Origin: Limibacter armeniacum
Lineage (GTDB): Bacteria > Bacteroidota > Bacteroidia > Cytophagales > Flammeovirgaceae
Assembly: GCF_036880985.1 (NCBI RefSeq)
Contig: NZ_JBAJNO010000008.1
Span: forward strand, 930,001-994,000
Length of the DNA: 64,000 nt
Direction of reading: 5' to 3'
Below are positions 1 through 7,429 of this stretch, one piece after another. The position numbers were made by a program, and so were the translations under genes. The notes beneath the pieces are model-generated. The model was not told where the DNA came from, searched no databases, and saw only the letters and a program-made list of their open reading frames with translations. Position 1 is the first letter of the stretch, and each line of letters opens with the position of its first letter.

Positions 1-907
1 GGTTATTGATCTTGCTAGTCAGGTCTTCTTTGATGGCTCCTGCTTCATACATAGCTGTCAAGTAGTCAGCAAGTCCTTCGCCATCTGTACTTCCTTTTCC
101 AAGGAATATATTTTCAATGGTGGTTACATTCGCTTTCAGTAATTCCAGAGAATGTGCGCTATAGTAAGATTCCAAAGACTTAGGGCTTACCTCACCACTC
201 AAAGCGTTTTTGCCCATTGGGTACCCCAAACGGTTGTTTTTGCTTCTCTCATAAGCCTTGTTCATCTCATTGACAATCATGCTTATTGCACTGCTTGGGT
301 CGTTCCCTGTTTTTGTGGCAAAATCAGTAGCGTAACCGTCTTCCCATGCTGTACTTACAGAAGAGGCGATAGTTGAAACTTCTTGGGTAACATCTGCCAA
401 AAACTGCTTTCTGTTTTCAGCATTGGCATCTGCGGTAAAGCTATCCAATGCCTGCTCATTGAAAAGCAAATACTCAATGGCAGGAAGCCCTTTGATTTCA
501 TTGTTGTAGATATAGGTTAGATCCCAACTGCCAGTTGCAATAGTATCATTTAGGGCAGTGATACGAGTTGGGAAAGAGTTGATATTACGAAGGAATGTAC
601 TCTCATTTACAGGGCCAAACTGGTAAGGATTTACCTCAGCCCAAGCTTCGTAAGTTGCTGTCAGTGCATCCTGAGCAGCAGTTAAGGTTGTATTGTCAGG
701 TGTGTCTACAAATGCTTGGACAGCGCTGTTTAGTGCATTTGCTGTTTCACTGAACTGTTGTGTAGCAGGAAGGATAATATTGGAACCATAATTCTCCAAC
801 ATTTTAGAACGTTCAAAGTCCACCTTTACCTCATTGTTACTGTCGTCACAGCTTGTCTGAAAGATGGAAAGTGAAAATAAAGCCGCGATTACCCAAGATT
901 TTCTCAT
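1..907 (-). CDS. Imelysin family (peptidase M75-like) lipoprotein, C-terminus cut by window edge
   Basis: Reading the minus strand from the ATG at 907 gives an uninterrupted frame that runs off position 1, so the C-terminus is missing. The N-terminus is a lipoprotein signal (hydrophobic stretch ending QTSC, then DDSNNE). The body contains the family's PAIEYLLF-type motif (GLPAIEYLLFNE, encoded near 455-490), the signature seen in imelysin/EfeO-like proteins. Members are surface or periplasmic proteins tied to iron or heme uptake; the original protease claim is doubtful. It lies 83 bp downstream of the DUF4856 lipoprotein on the same strand, a pairing often seen in Bacteroidota, so the two are probably one operon. 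Family assignment is firm; the substrate is inferred. Confidence 0.9.
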   Translation of the reverse strand, partial: MRKSWVIAALFSLSIFQTSCDDSNNEVKVDFERSKMLENYGSNIILPATQQFSETANALNSAVQAFVDTPDNTTLTAAQDALTATYEAWAEVNPYQFGPVNESTFLRNINSFPTRITALNDTIATGSWDLTYIYNNEIKGLPAIEYLLFNEQALDSFTADANAENRKQFLADVTQEVSTIASSVSTAWEDGYATDFATKTGNDPSSAISMIVNEMNKAYERSKNNRLGYPMGKNALSGEVSPKSLESYYSAHSLELLKANVTTIENIFLGKGSTDGEGLADYLTAMYEAGAIKEDLTSKINN

Positions 908-990
908 AATACTCCTTTTATCACAATAGGGTACAGCGCAACAAAGAGTTGTGCTGTACCCCACAAATTTAATGTATGTTTTTAAAAGAA

Positions 991-2019
991 TTACAGATTC
1001 AGGATTTCTGCATCTGTAAAACCGTAAACGTCTTTCAGTATCAGGTTAGCTTGCTGTAGGTTCGGAACCTCAGCATCATCCGGTTTTTCACCGAAAAGGC
1101 TGATCACTTGGTTGAATTTTTCAGTAGTGATTTTCTTGTCCAGGTTGTAAAGAAGTCCTTTAGCGAAAGCCTGTCCTTCAGACCAGTGGTGGTAAAGGCT
1201 ACCTGTATCGTTTGCATCAATATCAGCAATTACATTGTTGATGTAGTGAACAGCGCAAGCAGCTACCAGTTTCTCCCAGTTGGTCTTGATTGTTTCAATG
1301 GCAGCGTCTCTTGCTTTGTAATCTTTGTTTCCGATAGCAGTTCTACCTTCAATAAATGCATCGTAGATAGTAGCTCTTACATCAAATGCAGGAGACATTT
1401 CCTCAGCATATTTAGCCCAGTACCAAAGTGCTTCGTCTGTTTCAGGGTAGCCAGAAGCAGGAGCGCCAAAGTAACCGAATGCTTCATCCCAGTGGTGTTG
1501 CATTGTTGTACCTTTTCCTTCTGTCACTTCCTCATTGTCTACGTTCATTTTCTCTTCACCCAAGTAAACAGAAGTAGCTTGGTAATACAGTAATGCACCC
1601 ATCAGACCTTTAGCTGTCATTTGAGCCATTTCATGACCATCATTGTCGAATAGGCGACCATCGATAATGTTGTCACTGCTGCCACTGTAAAGTTCTACTT
1701 TCTCGAAGATGTCGTAAGCCTCAGACTTGAAAGGCTCAGCCGTCTTACCTGAAATATTTTTATCAGTATCGAATAGGTTGTTTGTGTTCTCGTAGATCGC
1801 AACCAGTTCGTCTTTTGTAACTTTTGTAACACCGTCATTTGCTGACTTGATTGTTGACTCAAGTGTGCTCAGCAAGTTAATTCTTGCAGTTTGACCTGAG
1901 TAGTCAACATTGTCAAAGCTGTAGTTAGTTGGTAATGTTAGCGTTGTTTCCTCATCATCACATGAAGTAAAAGTGCATACCATCATGGCTGCAGCTGCTA
2001 CTGATAAAAACTTTCTCAT
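991..2019 (-). CDS. DUF4856 domain lipoprotein
   Basis: 342 residues. The start gives a lipoprotein signal (AAAAMMVCTFTSC followed by DDEETT). The rest matches my knowledge of DUF4856: an all-helical, acidic protein beginning with a YSFDNVDYSGQTARI-type stretch and containing QHHWDEAFGYFGAP, a variant of the HHWDEAFGY core also found near imelysins. Such proteins are encoded beside imelysin lipoproteins and outer-membrane receptors in Bacteroidota and are thought to take part in iron or other metal uptake; no biochemical role is established to my knowledge. It is first in the operon with the imelysin gene and has a clear promoter at 2068-2099. Confidence 0.9.
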   Translation of the reverse strand: MRKFLSVAAAAMMVCTFTSCDDEETTLTLPTNYSFDNVDYSGQTARINLLSTLESTIKSANDGVTKVTKDELVAIYENTNNLFDTDKNISGKTAEPFKSEAYDIFEKVELYSGSSDNIIDGRLFDNDGHEMAQMTAKGLMGALLYYQATSVYLGEEKMNVDNEEVTEGKGTTMQHHWDEAFGYFGAPASGYPETDEALWYWAKYAEEMSPAFDVRATIYDAFIEGRTAIGNKDYKARDAAIETIKTNWEKLVAACAVHYINNVIADIDANDTGSLYHHWSEGQAFAKGLLYNLDKKITTEKFNQVISLFGEKPDDAEVPNLQQANLILKDVYGFTDAEILNL

Positions 2020-2036
2020 CGTGTAATAGGTGTGCT

Positions 2037-2052
2037 TTTATTTAGATTCATT
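2037..2052 (-). promoter_or_regulatory. Operator-like motif shared with the TonB receptor operon
   Basis: TTTATTTAGATTCATT on the plus strand lies 18 nt upstream of the DUF4856 start. It matches 14 of 16 positions of TTTATTTAGACTAATT, which occurs twice upstream of the TonB receptor gene (25801-25816 and 25860-25875), in the same orientation relative to the gene. Both operons are of iron-uptake type, so an iron-responsive regulator (Fur or DtxR type) is the likely binder; that is inference. Confidence 0.45.
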
Positions 2053-2067
2053 TAAAACAATGTGGCG

Positions 2068-2099
2068 CAAATGTATTTTTTACTTAGAATTATTCCAAA
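2068..2099 (-). promoter_or_regulatory. Bacteroidota-type promoter of the DUF4856-imelysin operon
   Basis: On the minus strand a TTTG box (2099-2096) is followed after exactly 20 nt by TACATTTG (2075-2068), a full match to the Bacteroidota -33/-7 consensus. The spacer holds an imperfect palindrome, TTAGAATTATTCCAA (2084-2098), well placed for a repressor that blocks RNA polymerase. The rest of the gap up to the NYN gene (2100-2355) is AT-rich and shows nothing else that I can support. Confidence 0.65.
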
Positions 2100-2355
2100 T
2101 AAATATAAATAATTGTTTGAAAAGTGAACTTTATGAGAAAAGCGAAAGGGGTAATGTTTTATTAAACAGTTGTTTAAGTGTACTGTTTAAATGTTGTAAC
2201 ATAGACACTTTTGTAGACCTTTTAAAAAGTGCATTAGAAGTACTAATCAGGTATTTTACAGTCGAAAAACCCTCGTATTCTAAATGTTAAATGAAATAAT
2301 GATGGCGTGTTTTCTAAGCTTTTATCAGGATAAACTGAGAAGTGTTTTGCCACGT

Positions 2356-3126
2356 TTATTTATTCCTTACAAAAACAATCTTGGAGTTTTGAGGTCCACT
2401 GTCTCTTTGTTGAATCTCGAAATACTCTAATGACTTAATCAGGTCAGTGAGCTTGGCAAAACCAAAGTTTCGAGGATCAAAGGTTGGCTGTTTCTTACCA
2501 ATCAGGCTTCCGACTTTAGCCAAAAGTGCCCAGCCATCATCATCAGCTAAGTCATCAATGGTGTTTGCAATCAGGTAGATGGTTTTCTTGTCTATGCGAG
2601 TGACTTTTTTACGACGTCTAGGCTTAGGGGCTTTAGGTATCCCAGCTTTAGGTTTTTCATCTTCTTCTTCCTCGTCTTCATCTTTAGAGGAGAGAATTTC
2701 CAAGTAGATAAACTTGTCGCAAGCAGTCAGGAAGGGTTTGGGTGTTTTCTTTTCTCCAATGCCAATTACTTTCATACCTGCTTCACGAAGCCTTGTGGCT
2801 AGACGTGTGAAATCACTGTCACTGGAAACGATACAGAAACCATCCACTTTTCCTGAGTAAAGGATATCCATTGCATCGATGATCATGGCAGAGTCAGTCG
2901 CATTTTTACCACTGGTATAACTGTATTGCTGGATAGGTGTAATGGCATTTTCGAGCAGGACATTTTTCCAACCACCCAAATTGGGCTTTGTCCAGTCGCC
3001 ATAAATACGTTTGAAGGTAGGAGTGCCGTATTTAGCGATTTCATTCATCATCTCGCTTACATTGGCGGAGGGGATATTATCGGCATCTATCAGTACTGCC
3101 AGTCTTAATTCGTCTTGGGTAACCAT
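2356..3126 (-). CDS. NYN domain protein with C-terminal OST-HTH/LOTUS domain (LabA/DUF88 type)
   Basis: 256 residues, cytoplasmic. Residues about 8-145 form an NYN (PIN-like) domain with the acidic positions expected for a metal-dependent RNase: D14 and D16 in LIDADNIP, D78 in NATDSAMIIDAMD, and D103/D105 in SSDSDF. A low-complexity linker follows, first acidic (148-159) then basic (165-180). Residues about 178-254 read as an OST-HTH/LOTUS RNA-binding domain. This domain order is common in bacterial proteins thought to process or bind RNA. It is downstream of menB on the same strand but separated from it by a terminator, so it is probably transcribed alone. Confidence 0.9.
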   Translation of the reverse strand: MVTQDELRLAVLIDADNIPSANVSEMMNEIAKYGTPTFKRIYGDWTKPNLGGWKNVLLENAITPIQQYSYTSGKNATDSAMIIDAMDILYSGKVDGFCIVSSDSDFTRLATRLREAGMKVIGIGEKKTPKPFLTACDKFIYLEILSSKDEDEEEEDEKPKAGIPKAPKPRRRKKVTRIDKKTIYLIANTIDDLADDDGWALLAKVGSLIGKKQPTFDPRNFGFAKLTDLIKSLEYFEIQQRDSGPQNSKIVFVRNK

Positions 3127-3235
3127 AAAAAGTATTTTGTTGGATTAATTTGCTTGAATATACAGCTTTTTGGATTGTAATAAGCATCACCTCTCTGTAC
3201 ACATTCTGAAACAGGATATGCAAGAAGCAAAAACA

Positions 3236-3272
3236 GAGCAAAAAAATAGAGACGCATGGAGTGCGTCTCTAT
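3236..3272 (-). terminator. Rho-independent terminator of menB
   Basis: Perfect 11-bp stem (3246-3256 with 3262-3272, core AGAGACGCA/TGCGTCTCT) and a 5-nt loop. On the minus strand it is followed by seven T. It lies just downstream of the menB stop. Confidence 0.85.
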
Positions 3273-3302
3273 AAGTCTAGTGTCTAAAGTATAGCCTCTA
3301 GA

Positions 3303-4145
3303 TTATGGTATCCATTTGATATCCTTGAAGTTCGGCTTTCTCTTCTCAAGGAAAGCGTTACGACCTTCTTTAGCCTCTTCAGTCATGTAAGTAAGACGGG
3401 TAGCCTCACCTGCAAATACCTGTTGTCCTACCATGCCATCGTCCGTTGCATTGAAGGCAAACTTCAGCATCTTGATAGAAGTAGGTGATTTTGCAAGGAT
3501 TTCCTGTGCCCACTCGTAAGCAGTATCTTCCAGCTCATCGTGAGGGATTACTGCATTGACCATACCCATTTCGTAAGCTTCCTGCGCTGAGTAGTTTCTA
3601 CCCAAGAAGAAAATTTCACGGGCACGTTTCTGTCCTACCATCTTCGCAAGGTATGCTGAACCGTAACCACCGTCAAAGCTGGTTACGTCTGCATCTGTTT
3701 GCTTGAAAATAGCGTGCTCCTTACTAGCAAGCGTAAGGTCACATACTACGTGCAAGCTGTGTCCGCCACCAACAGCCCAACCTGGAACTACAGCGATCAC
3801 AACCTTCGGCATAAAGCGCATCAGGCGTTGTACTTCGAGAATGTTCAGGCGGTGCATGCCGTCATCGCCTACATAACCTTGGTGTCCACGTGCCTTTTGG
3901 TCACCACCGCTACAGAATGCCCAACCACCATCTTTAGGAGAAGGTCCTTCACCTGAAAGCAGTACGACACCGATGCTTGTATCTTCACGGGCATCCAACA
4001 TGGCCTCAAAAAGTTCTGATACTGTTCTTGGGCGGAATGCGTTACGTACTTCGGGACGGTTGAAAGCGATACGTGCTACGCCATTCGCCTTTTTGTACGT
4101 AATGTCCTGATATTCTTTTACTGTTACCCAATCTATCTTGCTCAT
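3303..4145 (-). CDS. menB: 1,4-dihydroxy-2-naphthoyl-CoA synthase
   Basis: 280 residues, normal for MenB. It catalyses the ring-closing Dieckmann condensation of O-succinylbenzoyl-CoA in menaquinone synthesis, in the cytoplasm. Crotonase-fold signatures are clear: FNRPEVRNAFRP, the oxyanion segment FCSGGDQKARG, AVGGGHSLHVVCDLTLAS, and the MenB-specific QTDADVTSFDGGYGSAYLA with the conserved Asp and Tyr regions. The C-terminal FLEKRKPNFKDIKWIP is typical of the family. No other men gene lies in this window. It is transcribed away from the rlmG-like gene and ends at a strong terminator. Confidence 0.97.
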   Translation of the reverse strand: MSKIDWVTVKEYQDITYKKANGVARIAFNRPEVRNAFRPRTVSELFEAMLDAREDTSIGVVLLSGEGPSPKDGGWAFCSGGDQKARGHQGYVGDDGMHRLNILEVQRLMRFMPKVVIAVVPGWAVGGGHSLHVVCDLTLASKEHAIFKQTDADVTSFDGGYGSAYLAKMVGQKRAREIFFLGRNYSAQEAYEMGMVNAVIPHDELEDTAYEWAQEILAKSPTSIKMLKFAFNATDDGMVGQQVFAGEATRLTYMTEEAKEGRNAFLEKRKPNFKDIKWIP

Positions 4146-4332
4146 ATATTCAGCTATAAGTTGTTAGACATAATTAGTTGCATTGGATAAGATGCACAAA
4201 CATCCTGTCCAATACTTGAAAGCCTTGCAAAAATAATATTTTTTGGATGCAACTGCCTGTACAGGCGAGGATTCTTTGGCAAGGGGTGTTACCAGACTGA
4301 TTTTGACCGCCAACTTTGTCTGTTCAATTCCT

Positions 4333-4340
4333 TACCTTTG
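4333..4340 (+). promoter_or_regulatory. -7 box (TACCTTTG) upstream of the rlmG-like gene
   Basis: TACCTTTG matches the Bacteroidota TAnnTTTG element and lies 34 nt before the start codon. The best upstream TTTG is only 14 nt away, shorter than the usual spacing, so the -33 element is uncertain. Confidence 0.45.
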
Positions 4341-4373
4341 CGGCTGAATTTATTTGGCATTAGCATCTGAAAA

Positions 4374-5471
4374 ATGAAATTCCCATACGAAGGAAAAACA
4401 TACAGCATTATACGTTACCCTGAAACAAGTAACCGTTCACTTCGGGCATGGAGTGCAGCTGACGAATTGATGGTTAATTATATAGCGGAGGAAAAACTTA
4501 CGCCTACATCTCCTGTAACCTTTAATGACAGGTTCGGCTTTTTGGGTAGCCTGTTGGAGAAGTTTCAGCCTGTATCGGTGATTAACTACTGTTCCCAGCA
4601 GAAAGCCATTCAGCAGAATTTTACAGCTAATAAGGTTTCGGTAACAGGTAAAAGTTTTGCCAACCCTTTGGAGAAATTACCTTCCACAGATTTGGGCTTA
4701 ATTAACGTGCCGAAGTCAATGGATTTGTTCCGACTTTTTCTCTACCAGCTTTCGCAGTCATTGACAGGGAATGGAACTGTACTCTGCGGATTTATGACGA
4801 GACATTTCACGCCACAAATGCTGAAGATTGCAGAAGCGTATTTTGAAGAGGTAGGACAAAGCCGTGCTGTCAAGAAAGCACGCTTGCTGATACTGCGAAA
4901 ACCTAAGAATTTTGAGGAAAATAATATCCTGAACGAGGTGAGGCTGGATGAGCATACGGTACTGAAACAGTACTTCGGGGTGTTCTCTGCCAACAACATC
5001 GACTATGCTACCCAGTTTTTTATCGAACATCTGGAAGTAAAAGAATCGGATCAGAAAATACTGGATCTGGCTTCAGGCAATGGTGTGTTGGCATTGGCAG
5101 CAAGAAGGCAGCAACCTGCAAGTGAAATTCACCTGATGGACGATTCGTGGTTGGCTGTGGAATCTTCCAAGCTGAACTTGCCAGAGGAAAATACATACTT
5201 CCATTTCAACAACAGCATGGATGAGCTTGAGAAAGGAAGCTATGATCTGGTGATCTCCAATCCACCTTTCCATTTCGAGCACGAAAACAATATTGAAGTT
5301 TCGCTGACCCTGTTTGAAGAGGTGGCACAACGCCTGAAAAAAGGAGGGCGTTTTGAACTGGTTGCCAACAGACACCTGAACTATAAGGTACATCTTGAAA
5401 AGCTGTTTGGCAGGGTGGAAACGGTAGCCGAAAATGAGAAGTTTGTGATTTACCGTTGTACCAAAATTTAA
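4374..5471 (+). CDS. RlmG/RsmC-type rRNA guanine-N2 methyltransferase
   Basis: 365 residues, close to E. coli RlmG (23S rRNA m2G1835). The N-terminal half (about 1-195) is the degenerate methyltransferase-like domain usual in this family; the C-terminal half carries the SAM-binding motif I (LDLASGNGVLALA, 230-242) and the catalytic NPPF motif (296-299), typical of amino-directed N-methyltransferases acting on guanine or adenine. It overlaps or abuts an RlmF gene, which supports an rRNA-modification role. RlmG and RsmC are hard to separate by eye, so I leave the symbol blank. Confidence 0.85.
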   Translation: MKFPYEGKTYSIIRYPETSNRSLRAWSAADELMVNYIAEEKLTPTSPVTFNDRFGFLGSLLEKFQPVSVINYCSQQKAIQQNFTANKVSVTGKSFANPLEKLPSTDLGLINVPKSMDLFRLFLYQLSQSLTGNGTVLCGFMTRHFTPQMLKIAEAYFEEVGQSRAVKKARLLILRKPKNFEENNILNEVRLDEHTVLKQYFGVFSANNIDYATQFFIEHLEVKESDQKILDLASGNGVLALAARRQQPASEIHLMDDSWLAVESSKLNLPEENTYFHFNNSMDELEKGSYDLVISNPPFHFEHENNIEVSLTLFEEVAQRLKKGGRFELVANRHLNYKVHLEKLFGRVETVAENEKFVIYRCTKI

Positions 5472-5476
5472 TCACC

Positions 5477-6394
5477 GTGCAAAAGCAAAAACCACAATTG
5501 CATCCACGCAACCAACACAAGCAGCGGTATGATTTCAGTCAGCTGATAAAAGCCTGTCCGGAACTGGAAAATTATACCCTTCAGAATCCACATGGAGAGG
5601 AAACCATCAATTTTTCAGACCCAGATGCGGTCAAGGTATTGAACTGTGCCTTGCTGTCCCATCATTATGGGATAAAATATTGGGATATTCCTGAAGGCTA
5701 CCTTTGCCCACCTATACCGGGCAGGGCAGATTACCTACACTATCTGGCAGACCTGCTGGCAACGTGCAACGGTGGCAAGATACCGGAAGGCAATCAGATC
5801 AGAGGACTTGATATTGGTGTAGGTGCCAACTGCATTTATCCTCTGTTGGGAAATAGTCTGTACGGTTGGTCATTTGTGGGAGCCGAACTGGAACCGGATG
5901 CCCTGCAATCGGCAGAAAATATTGTGAAGCAGAACGGCATCACTGATATAGCACTACGCTTGCAGCCATCAGCAGCTGGTATTCTGGATGGGGTGTGGAA
6001 AGAGGATGAGAAATTTCACTTTACGATTTGCAACCCACCTTTCCATGCCTCAGAAAAAGAAGCGGAGAAAGCTAACCAAAGAAGACTCACTAAGCAGGGT
6101 GGAGAAAAAGCCACCGAAAAAGCTCTGAACTTTGGCGGACAGTCAAGAGAACTTTGGTGCAAGGGCGGTGAAGCATTGTTCCTGAAGAAGATGGTCAAGC
6201 AAAGTGCTACTCGACCACAACAGTGTATCTGGTTTACCTCACTGGTGTCCAAAAAAGATACCTTGCCTGATCTGTATAAGCATTTGAAGAAAGCAAAAGC
6301 GAAGGACATCCGCACCATTGAAATGGGACACGGCAACAAGTTGACAAGGTTTGTGGCTTGGACGTTTTTGGATGCACACGAGCGCAAAATTTAG
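5477..6394 (+). CDS. rlmF: 23S rRNA (adenine(1618)-N(6))-methyltransferase
   Basis: Starts at GTG 5477, giving VQKQKPQLHPRNQHKQRYDF, which aligns with the usual RlmF start (KPxLHPRNxH). A TTG at 5456 in frame would add seven residues and overlap the previous gene. Family landmarks: LNCALLSHHYGIKYWDIPEGYLCPP, PGRADYIHYLADLL-type segment, the SAM motif LDIGVGANCIYPLLG, the catalytic NPPFH, LNFGGQSRELWCKGGE, and WFTSLVSKKDTLP. It methylates N6 of A1618 in 23S rRNA. About 305 residues, normal length. Immediately downstream of the RlmG-like gene, so the two are cotranscribed. Confidence 0.95.
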   Translation: MQKQKPQLHPRNQHKQRYDFSQLIKACPELENYTLQNPHGEETINFSDPDAVKVLNCALLSHHYGIKYWDIPEGYLCPPIPGRADYLHYLADLLATCNGGKIPEGNQIRGLDIGVGANCIYPLLGNSLYGWSFVGAELEPDALQSAENIVKQNGITDIALRLQPSAAGILDGVWKEDEKFHFTICNPPFHASEKEAEKANQRRLTKQGGEKATEKALNFGGQSRELWCKGGEALFLKKMVKQSATRPQQCIWFTSLVSKKDTLPDLYKHLKKAKAKDIRTIEMGHGNKLTRFVAWTFLDAHERKI

Positions 6395-6419
6395 TAGAGG
6401 ATAGTTCTTTTCTGGTCTT

Positions 6420-6596
6420 AGCGTCTCACTGAATGCTGTCAACTTTAGTAAAAGTGTGGGAACAGAGCCTTGCTCTGTTCTTGCGAAGCACCACGAAACA
6501 CATGCTCGTGGGACATTTGTGACACGATTGAACACGGCAAGGCCGTGTTCCTACAGTGGTTCGTGTTGTTAAGTTGACAGCATTGAGCGTCTCACT
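6420..6596. repeat. 11-bp direct repeat flanking the MITE-like element (target site duplication)
   Basis: AGCGTCTCACT occurs at 6420-6430 and again at 6586-6596, exactly outside the inverted-repeat element. This is what a transposition event leaves behind. The right copy is part of an older hairpin (6588-6611). Confidence 0.75.
6431..6585. mobile_element. 155-bp MITE-like non-autonomous element
   Basis: Terminal inverted repeats AATGCTGTCAACTT (6432-6445) and its exact reverse complement (6571-6584), flanked by an 11-bp direct repeat. Inside are two hairpins of the same design, GAACAGAGC-CTT-GCTCTGTTC (6460-6480) and GAACACGGC-AAG-GCCGTGTTC (6530-6550), and a central weaker one (CCACGA/TCGTGG, 6491-6511). 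There is no coding capacity. An 11-bp duplication fits an element mobilised by an IS4-family transposase, but no such transposase lies in the window. It sits between rlmF and the DUF1801 gene. Confidence 0.75.
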
Positions 6597-6611
6597 TCAT
6601 TGAGCGAGACG
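6588..6611. repeat. Hairpin CGTCTCACT/AGCGAGACG interrupted by the MITE insertion site
   Basis: Nine-bp stem with one mismatch and a 6-nt loop. It resembles the GCGTCTC hairpin that ends menB (3246-3272) and may have been the rlmF terminator or a dispersed palindrome before the MITE inserted into its left arm. Confidence 0.5.
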
Positions 6612-6627
6612 TTCACCATATTCATTA

Positions 6628-6710
6628 GTCGTAGCGGAGGCTACGACCAGTTACGAGTATTTCGTCAGTCCCGAATTGACAAAATATATAAGCGATGGAT
6701 TTTAATCCAT
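6628..6710. repeat. Two short perfect palindromes downstream of the MITE
   Basis: GTCGTAGC-GGAG-GCTACGAC (6628-6647) and ATGGATT-TT-AATCCAT (6695-6710). The sequence ATTAGTCGTAG that includes the first stem (6624-6634) recurs at 62801-62811 in another palindrome, so this looks like a dispersed repeat family. The remainder of the gap before the DUF1801 gene (6711-6843) shows nothing further. Confidence 0.5.
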
Positions 6711-6843
6711 TGAAATGGACGATGAAAAATGAACAATCAAAGAGGCTATAGAAACTGGATTTTTTACTATTCTTCATTGTATATTGTTTAGCTAAAATAA
6801 GAACTGTCTAACATCTTAAACCTGATACCCCAATACTATAATC

Positions 6844-7305
6844 ATGAAATCTGATGCTACTACACCCGAATCATATCTGAATGAACTTCCCGAAGACCGA
6901 AGAACTGTAATGCAAAAAATCAGGGAAGTAATACTTGAAAACTTGCCTGAAGGTTTTGAAGAAGTGATGAATTATGGAATGATAGGCTATGTGGTGCCAC
7001 ATTCCATTTATCCTGCCGGTTATCATTGTAATACTGACAATCCTCTTCCGTTTATAAGCCTTGCCTCGCAGAAAAACTATATTGGACTGTACCATATGGG
7101 TATTTATGCCGATGTGGAGTTGATGGACTGGTTTAAGGCTGAGTATGCGAAGGTCATTACAACTAAGTTAGATATGGGGAAAAGCTGTATTCGTTTGAAA
7201 AAGATGGATCAGGTTCCTTATGAACTTATAGGAGAGTTGGTTAGTAAAATAACGCCTGAACAGTGGGTGAAGACCTATGAAGCCGCATTGAAAAAACCTA
7301 TGTAG
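6844..7305 (+). CDS. DUF1801 domain protein (YdhG-like)
   Basis: 153 residues, cytoplasmic. The sequence has the DUF1801 order: ESYLNELPEDRRTVMQKIREVI near the N-terminus, the PEGFEEVMNYGMIGYVVP core, FISLASQKNYIGLYHMGIY, and a C-terminal GKSCIRLKKMDQVPYELIGELV. The fold is known from structures, but the function is not; it is usually a single-gene unit. A terminator follows 24 bp downstream. Confidence 0.88.
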   Translation: MKSDATTPESYLNELPEDRRTVMQKIREVILENLPEGFEEVMNYGMIGYVVPHSIYPAGYHCNTDNPLPFISLASQKNYIGLYHMGIYADVELMDWFKAEYAKVITTKLDMGKSCIRLKKMDQVPYELIGELVSKITPEQWVKTYEAALKKPM

Positions 7306-7329
7306 ATAAGTCAAAATATATTCATGGAC

Positions 7330-7361
7330 AGGGTGGACTGATATGTTCGCCCTATTTTTTT
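7330..7361 (+). terminator. Terminator after the DUF1801 gene
   Basis: Stem AGGGTGGAC/GTTCGCCCT (7330-7338 with 7345-7353, two wobble pairs) and a 6-nt loop, then A and seven T. Confidence 0.65.
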
Positions 7362-7429
7362 GATTGCATTTTCCTGCCCCATTCCGTATTTTCTAAAAAA
7401 GAACCCCGCATTTTATTCCGAATAGGCGC

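Noticed and set aside
152-376. Plus-strand frame of 74 codons inside the imelysin gene
   Set aside because: It lies on the opposite strand of a clear imelysin coding frame, has no ribosome site and no recognisable composition.
1108-1593. 161-codon plus-strand frame within the DUF4856 gene
   Set aside because: Shadow of the minus-strand gene; Cys/Val/Ser-rich peptide without a family.
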